A stretch of 16,507 bases of DNA from Promineifilum sp. (GTDB lineage: Bacteria; Chloroflexota; Anaerolineae; Promineifilales; Promineifilaceae): contig JACKBY010000036.1 of assembly GCA_020634335.1 (NCBI GenBank), forward strand, positions 1 through 16,507, read 5' to 3'. This document shows, piece after piece, positions 13,184 to 16,507 of this stretch. Position 1 is the first letter of the stretch, and each line of letters starts with the position of its first letter. Made by a program: the position numbers and the translations under genes. The notes beneath the pieces were generated by a model, which worked only from the letters and a program-made list of their open reading frames with translations, had not been told where the DNA came from and ran no database searches.

Positions 13184-13549
13184 ATGGAACAGACACTTAT
13201 TGATTTTTTGCCCATCGCCGTTTTGCTGGGCGTGGCCCTTTTCTTTGCGCTGTTGTTGCCCATCTTGTCGGTGAACCTGGGGCCGAAGCGGCTGGGCAGC
13301 CGCGCGCTGGCACCCTACGAGTCCGGCATGACGCCCATCGGCGAGGCCCAGCGCCGTCTGCCGATCAAGTTCTATCGCATCGCCGTGCTGTTCATCCTCT
13401 TTGACGTCGATATCATCCTGCTCGTGCCGTGGGCGGTTACCTTCCGCGATCTGGGTTACTTCGGACTGGCCGCCATGCTCATCTTCATGGTCATGTTCGT
13501 CGTCGGCGACCTGTGGGTCTGGAAGAAAGGAGTCCTGGAATGGGAATAG
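13184..13549 (+). CDS. nuoA: NADH-quinone oxidoreductase subunit A
   Basis: The 121-residue membrane protein has three predicted spans (about 9-29, 64-84 and 93-113), as usual for NuoA. The conserved loop motif APYESGMTPIG (43-53) and FYRIAVLFILFDVD (63-76) identify the family. NuoA sits at the junction of the quinone site and membrane arm of complex I. The Glu of the usual FD-x-E motif in the second span is Asp76 here. The ATG at 13184 begins with MEQT just before the first span and is preferred to a TTG at 13139, which would add 15 polar residues. No strong Shine-Dalgarno is visible. It is the first gene of the nuo operon and overlaps nuoB by 10 bp. Confidence 0.96.
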   Translation: MEQTLIDFLPIAVLLGVALFFALLLPILSVNLGPKRLGSRALAPYESGMTPIGEAQRRLPIKFYRIAVLFILFDVDIILLVPWAVTFRDLGYFGLAAMLIFMVMFVVGDLWVWKKGVLEWE

Positions 13550-14022
13550 AAGAAAAACTCGGCAATCTGGGCGTGGTCACCTATCGCCTGGAAGACGTCG
13601 TCAATTGGGGCCGCACCAACGCCATGTGGCCGTTGCTGTTTGGCCTGGCCTGCTGCGCCATCGAGATGATGTCGACCCAGGCGGCCCACTATGATGCCTC
13701 GCGCTTCGGCATGGAACTGAACCGGCCGTCGCCGCGCCAGTCGGACCTGATGATCGTGGCCGGGCGCGTTTCGCGCAAGATGGCTCCGGTCATTCGCCGC
13801 CTCTATGACCAGATGCCCTACCCCAAGTGGGTCATCGCTATGGGCGATTGCGCCTCGTGCGGCGGGGTCTTCAATAACTATGCCATCGTCCAGGGTGTGG
13901 ACGAGATCGTGCCGGTCGACGTGTACGTGGCCGGCTGCCCACCGCGCCCCGAAGCGCTAATCGACGGCATCATGACGCTGCACGAGAAAATCCGCAACGA
14001 CAAGATCACAGACTGGGCTTGA
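13540..14022 (+). CDS. nuoB: NADH-quinone oxidoreductase subunit B
   Basis: The 160-residue subunit holds the last iron-sulfur cluster (N2) before quinone. All four ligand cysteines can be seen: the tandem Cys38-Cys39 in GLACCAIEMM, Cys104 in GDCASCGG and Cys133 in AGCPPRPEAL. Length and motifs are normal for the family, with RPSPRQSDLMIVAGRVS typical of NuoB. The ATG at 13540 lies within the last codons of nuoA, so translation is probably coupled; the AAGAAAGGAG-like stretch just upstream provides a ribosome-binding site. The gap to nuoC carries a perfect small palindrome. Confidence 0.98.
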   Translation: MGIEEKLGNLGVVTYRLEDVVNWGRTNAMWPLLFGLACCAIEMMSTQAAHYDASRFGMELNRPSPRQSDLMIVAGRVSRKMAPVIRRLYDQMPYPKWVIAMGDCASCGGVFNNYAIVQGVDEIVPVDVYVAGCPPRPEALIDGIMTLHEKIRNDKITDWA

Positions 14023-14030
14023 TAGTGAAC

Positions 14031-14052
14031 AGTGGTCAGTGACCACTGACCA
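14031..14052 (+). repeat. Palindromic repeat between nuoB and nuoC
   Basis: TGGTCAGTG (14033-14041) and CACTGACCA (14044-14052) form a perfect 9-bp stem around two bases. A shifted pairing, AGTGGTCA with TGACCACT (14031-14046), is also possible. The units belong to the same heptamer family (GGTCAGT) as the next gap. Confidence 0.8.
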
Positions 14053-14070
14053 ATCGAAACGGAGTTTCGT

Positions 14071-14592
14071 ATGACACGCGACGACATGGCAACCGACAAA
14101 TTGCGGGCAGCGCTGGGCGAGGCCGTCGAGGACGTGGGCGATTTTCGCGGCGAGCGCACGATCTACATCCGCCGGGACAAGATCGTCGACGCCTGTCGCC
14201 TGCTACGCGACGACCCAGAGTTGCGCTATAACTTGCTGTCCGACATCGTGGCCGACGACTATTTGCCCGACTACCCGCGCTTTGCCGTCAGCTACCATCT
14301 GCTGTCCATGCACCACAAGCACCGGCTGCGGTTGCGCGTCCGGGTCGAGGACCCCGACGAAGGCCCGCCGACCATGGCCGACGTGTGGCCTATCGCCACA
14401 TGGCTGGAGATGGAAGTGTGGGACCTGATGGGCGTGCGCTTTGCCGGTAACGGCAGCTTGCGGCGGCTCTTCCTGCCTGAAGACTGGCAAGGCCACCCGC
14501 TGCGCAAGGATTATCCGCTGGGCTACGAAGAGGTGCAGTTCTCCTTCAACTGGGAGGAGATCAACGCCAAGAAACCGTTCGCCAAAGAGTGA
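14071..14592 (+). CDS. nuoC: NADH-quinone oxidoreductase subunit C
   Basis: The 173-residue protein matches the 30-kDa subunit of the complex I peripheral arm. Family landmarks are YHLLSMHHKHRLRLRV (75-90), the WLEMEVWDLMGVRF block (111-124) corresponding to the E-x-E-x-[WY]-D-L-x-G-[IV]-x-F signature, and LPEDWQGHPLRKDYPL (135-150). NuoC supports NuoD near the quinone chamber and has no cofactor. It is separate from nuoD, not fused as in E. coli. GGAG at 14061-14064 provides the ribosome-binding site for the ATG at 14071. A palindrome lies in the gap on each side. Confidence 0.97.
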   Translation: MTRDDMATDKLRAALGEAVEDVGDFRGERTIYIRRDKIVDACRLLRDDPELRYNLLSDIVADDYLPDYPRFAVSYHLLSMHHKHRLRLRVRVEDPDEGPPTMADVWPIATWLEMEVWDLMGVRFAGNGSLRRLFLPEDWQGHPLRKDYPLGYEEVQFSFNWEEINAKKPFAKE

Positions 14593-14595
14593 TTT

Positions 14596-14628
14596 GTGGT
14601 CGGTGGGTGATAACTGACCACTGACCAC
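14596..14628 (+). repeat. Palindromic repeat between nuoC and nuoD
   Basis: GTGGTCGGTGG (from 14596) pairs with the end of ACTGACCACTGACCAC (14613-14628); the outer 11 positions match with one exception. The right arm is two tandem heptamers, ACTGACC. It is related in sequence to the element in the nuoB-nuoC gap. Confidence 0.7.
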
Positions 14629-14646
14629 TTTCTTACGGAGTTCGAC

Positions 14647-15909
14647 ATGGGCTTTATGATTCCGCAAGCAAGCGACAGCATACAAGAACTCAGCGTCGAG
14701 GAGCTGCGCGCCAAGGTCGGCACGGGCATGGAGATCGTCGACGCCGAAGAGCACATGCTGCTCAGCATGGGGCCGCAACACCCCAGCACCCACGGCGTTT
14801 TGCGCCTGCTGGTTGAGCTGGACGGGGAAACGGTCGTCAATCTGGCACCCGACATCGGATTTCTCCACACGGGTATCGAGAAGAACATGGAGTCCAAGAC
14901 CTATACCAAGGCGCTGGTCATGACCGACCGGATGGACTACCTGACACCGATGACCAACAATATGGTCTACATCATGGCGGTGGAGAAATTACTGGGCATC
15001 GAGATCACGCCGCGCGCCCAGACTCTGCGCCTCATCCTGGCCGAATTATCGCGTCTGGCCAGCCATCTGGTGTGGCTGGGCACGTCGGCGCTCGACCTGG
15101 CGGCCATGTCGGTCTTCCTCTATTGCTTCCGCGAGCGCGAATACATCCTCGACATTTTCGAGATGGTTTCCGGGCAGCGCATGATGGTCAGCTATTTCCG
15201 GCCGGGCGGTCTGTGGCGCGACGTGCCCGACGAGTTCGAGCCGGCCGTGCGCAAACTGCTCGACTTCATGCCGGCCAAAATCGCCGACTACGAAGCCTTG
15301 CTGGACCAAAACCCCATTTTCCTGGAGCGCGCCAAGGGCGTCGGCGTTATCTCCGGCGAGCAGGCTGTCGCCTGGGGGCTGACCGGCCCCAGCATGCGCG
15401 CCTCCGGCGTCGACTGGGACAATCGCCGCGACATGCCTTATGGCGGCTACGAGACCTACGAGTTCGAGGTGCCGGTGGAGCACGAGGGCGACGTGTATGC
15501 TCGCTATCGCTGCCGGATGCGCGAGATGCGCGAATGCCTGCGCCTCATCCGCCAAGGTCTGGACCGGCTGAAGCCCGGCCCGGTCAATATCGACGATCAC
15601 AAGATCGTGCCGCCGCCGCGCGCCGAGCTCGGCCGCAGTATGGAAGCCGTCATCCACCACTTCAAGCTGTGGACGGCGGGCTTCACCGCGCCCGAGGGCT
15701 ATGTCTATCAGGTCATCGAGTCGCCGCGTGGGGAGATTGGCTGCTATTTGCGGGGCAACGGCACGAACAAACCGGCCCGTGTCCATTTTCGCGGGCCGTC
15801 ATACGTTAATCTGGCGTCGCTGCCACTGCTGGCTAACAATAGCTTCGTGGCCGACCTCGTGGCCGTGATCGGCTCCATCGACATCGTGCTGGGAGAGATC
15901 GATAGATAA
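14647..15909 (+). CDS. nuoD: NADH-quinone oxidoreductase subunit D
   Basis: The 420-residue product is the 49-kDa subunit of complex I, which forms the quinone-reduction chamber with NuoB. Landmarks are MGPQHPSTHGVLRL (41-54, with the two histidines of the quinone-site loop), GFLHTGIEKNMESKTY, the DRMDYLTPM segment, FRPGGLWRDVPDEF, and the C-terminus PARVHFRGPSYVNLASLP with GSIDIVLGEIDR. An N-terminal extension of about 35 residues with acidic helix-like sequence precedes the first family block. Length is ordinary. GGAG at 14637-14640 precedes the ATG. It is followed after about 97 bp, filled by a palindrome, by nuoE. Confidence 0.98.
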   Translation: MGFMIPQASDSIQELSVEELRAKVGTGMEIVDAEEHMLLSMGPQHPSTHGVLRLLVELDGETVVNLAPDIGFLHTGIEKNMESKTYTKALVMTDRMDYLTPMTNNMVYIMAVEKLLGIEITPRAQTLRLILAELSRLASHLVWLGTSALDLAAMSVFLYCFREREYILDIFEMVSGQRMMVSYFRPGGLWRDVPDEFEPAVRKLLDFMPAKIADYEALLDQNPIFLERAKGVGVISGEQAVAWGLTGPSMRASGVDWDNRRDMPYGGYETYEFEVPVEHEGDVYARYRCRMREMRECLRLIRQGLDRLKPGPVNIDDHKIVPPPRAELGRSMEAVIHHFKLWTAGFTAPEGYVYQVIESPRGEIGCYLRGNGTNKPARVHFRGPSYVNLASLPLLANNSFVADLVAVIGSIDIVLGEIDR

Positions 15910-15921
15910 AGAGGGAGAAAC

Positions 15922-15984
15922 CACAGATTACATAGATTTCACAGATTATCGTTTCTTCGATCTGTAAAATCTGTGTAATCTGTG
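15922..15984 (+). repeat. Long palindrome of nonamer units between nuoD and nuoE
   Basis: Three units of ACAGATTAC type (15923-15949) face three reverse-complement units (AATCTGTGT type, to about 15984). The arms pair over about 27 bases with two mismatches and a 3-base bulge, around the loop TTTCTT. In RNA this would be a strong hairpin inside the nuo operon. The same nonamer occurs three times in front of dnaG. Confidence 0.85.
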
Positions 15985-16006
15985 AATAAATCTTCTGGAG
16001 TGAATT

Positions 16007-16507
16007 GTGTTACGAGACAAATACGCCAACGAGATCGACGCATTGCTGGCTCGCTTTCCACAGAAGAAATCGGCCGTGCTGCACCTGATGCATCTGGCCC
16101 AGAACGAGTACGGCTATATGAGCGACGCGGCCATGCGCGAAGTGGCCGACATCCTGGACCTGGACCCGACCCACGTCCTGTCGCTGGCCGGTTTCTACTC
16201 GCTGTTCTACGAGGAGCCGACCGGCCGATATGTGCTGGAGATCTGCAACGATCTGGCCTGCGCCCTGCGCGGGGCGGATGAATTTGTGGAGATGGCCTCG
16301 CGCAAGCTCGACATCCCCGTGGAGGGCACGACCAACGATGGTATGTTTACCCTCAAGACGGTCATGTGCCTGGGGGCCTGCGACCGCGCGCCGATGCTCC
16401 AATGCAACCTGAAGTTCTACGAGAACCTGGATGAGGCGAAATTCGAAGGCTTGCTGGCCGATTTGCGAGCCAGGGCGGCCGCGGGCGGCGCGGAGCCGTC
16501 GGTAGTC
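16007..16507 (+). CDS. nuoE: NADH-quinone oxidoreductase subunit E, runs off the right edge
   Basis: From the GTG at 16007 the frame stays open for 167 codons to the window edge, so the stop is not seen; the family is usually about 160-180 residues, so little is missing. The product is the 24-kDa thioredoxin-like subunit that carries a [2Fe-2S] cluster (N1a) in the NADH-oxidising module. The four ligands are visible: Cys80 and Cys85 (CNDLAC), Cys121 and Cys125 (CLGAC). The N-terminal helical part has PQKKSAVLHLMHLAQNEYGY (18-37) and the GFYSLFYEEPTGRY segment. GGAG (15997-16000) gives a ribosome-binding site for the GTG. Its presence after nuoD implies that this complex takes electrons from NADH, with nuoF and nuoG expected next. 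Confidence 0.95.
   Translation, partial: MLRDKYANEIDALLARFPQKKSAVLHLMHLAQNEYGYMSDAAMREVADILDLDPTHVLSLAGFYSLFYEEPTGRYVLEICNDLACALRGADEFVEMASRKLDIPVEGTTNDGMFTLKTVMCLGACDRAPMLQCNLKFYENLDEAKFEGLLADLRARAAAGGAEPSVV

Overview
The window looks like a chromosomal segment of a high-GC, free-living bacterium. The best guess is a member of the Chloroflexota (Anaerolineae or Promineifilum-like). This rests on inference: a DnaG zinc site with one extra residue (CxxH...CxxxC), a primary sigma factor with large inserts, a QueA-like paralogue, an HXXEE membrane protein, an NADH-type nuo operon in the order A-B-C-D-E, and short palindromic arrays of 7- or 9-bp units. No phage, plasmid or transposon backbone is visible, apart from one degraded phage antirepressor-like gene.

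Layout. (1) Positions 1-1585, plus strand: the 3' end of a short-chain dehydrogenase whose stop codon overlaps the start of a divergent QueA-like protein. (2) Positions 1629-3460: a two-component pair made of a cytosolic GAF histidine kinase (NarL/NreB type) and a NarL/FixJ response regulator, joined by a TGATG overlap. (3) Positions 3705-7892: two ABC exporter half-transporters whose sequence signatures are complementary. One has a Walker B Asp in place of the catalytic Glu; the other has a non-canonical signature motif. They therefore probably form a heterodimer with one degenerate ATP site. Between them lies a shortened P22-type antirepressor-like gene. (4) Positions 7900-11818, minus strand: dnaG followed by rpoD, the core of the macromolecular-synthesis operon, facing the ABC genes across a 7-bp convergent gap. 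(5) Positions 11819-13183: a less GC-rich stretch with a strong sigma70-type promoter, an HXXEE membrane protein, and a 403-bp leader region before nuoA that contains a perfect TGTGA-N6-TCACA palindrome and hairpins. (6) Positions 13184-16507, plus strand: nuoA, nuoB, nuoC, nuoD and nuoE (the last runs off the window), the start of a proton-pumping NADH dehydrogenase operon.

The most striking non-coding signal is a recurrent architecture: short arrays of 7-bp or 9-bp units, in most cases mirrored to form hairpins. They fill the nuoB-nuoC, nuoC-nuoD and nuoD-nuoE gaps. Three 9-bp units lie in front of dnaG. One 78-bp mirrored array of heptamers lies in frame inside the second ABC gene, where it encodes the linker between membrane and ATPase domains. 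I did not find a clearly new multi-gene system. The best leads are these repeats, the divergent QueA-like protein paired with an SDR, the cysteine-bearing GAF kinase, the antirepressor-like gene inside the exporter operon and the CRP-like site before nuo.
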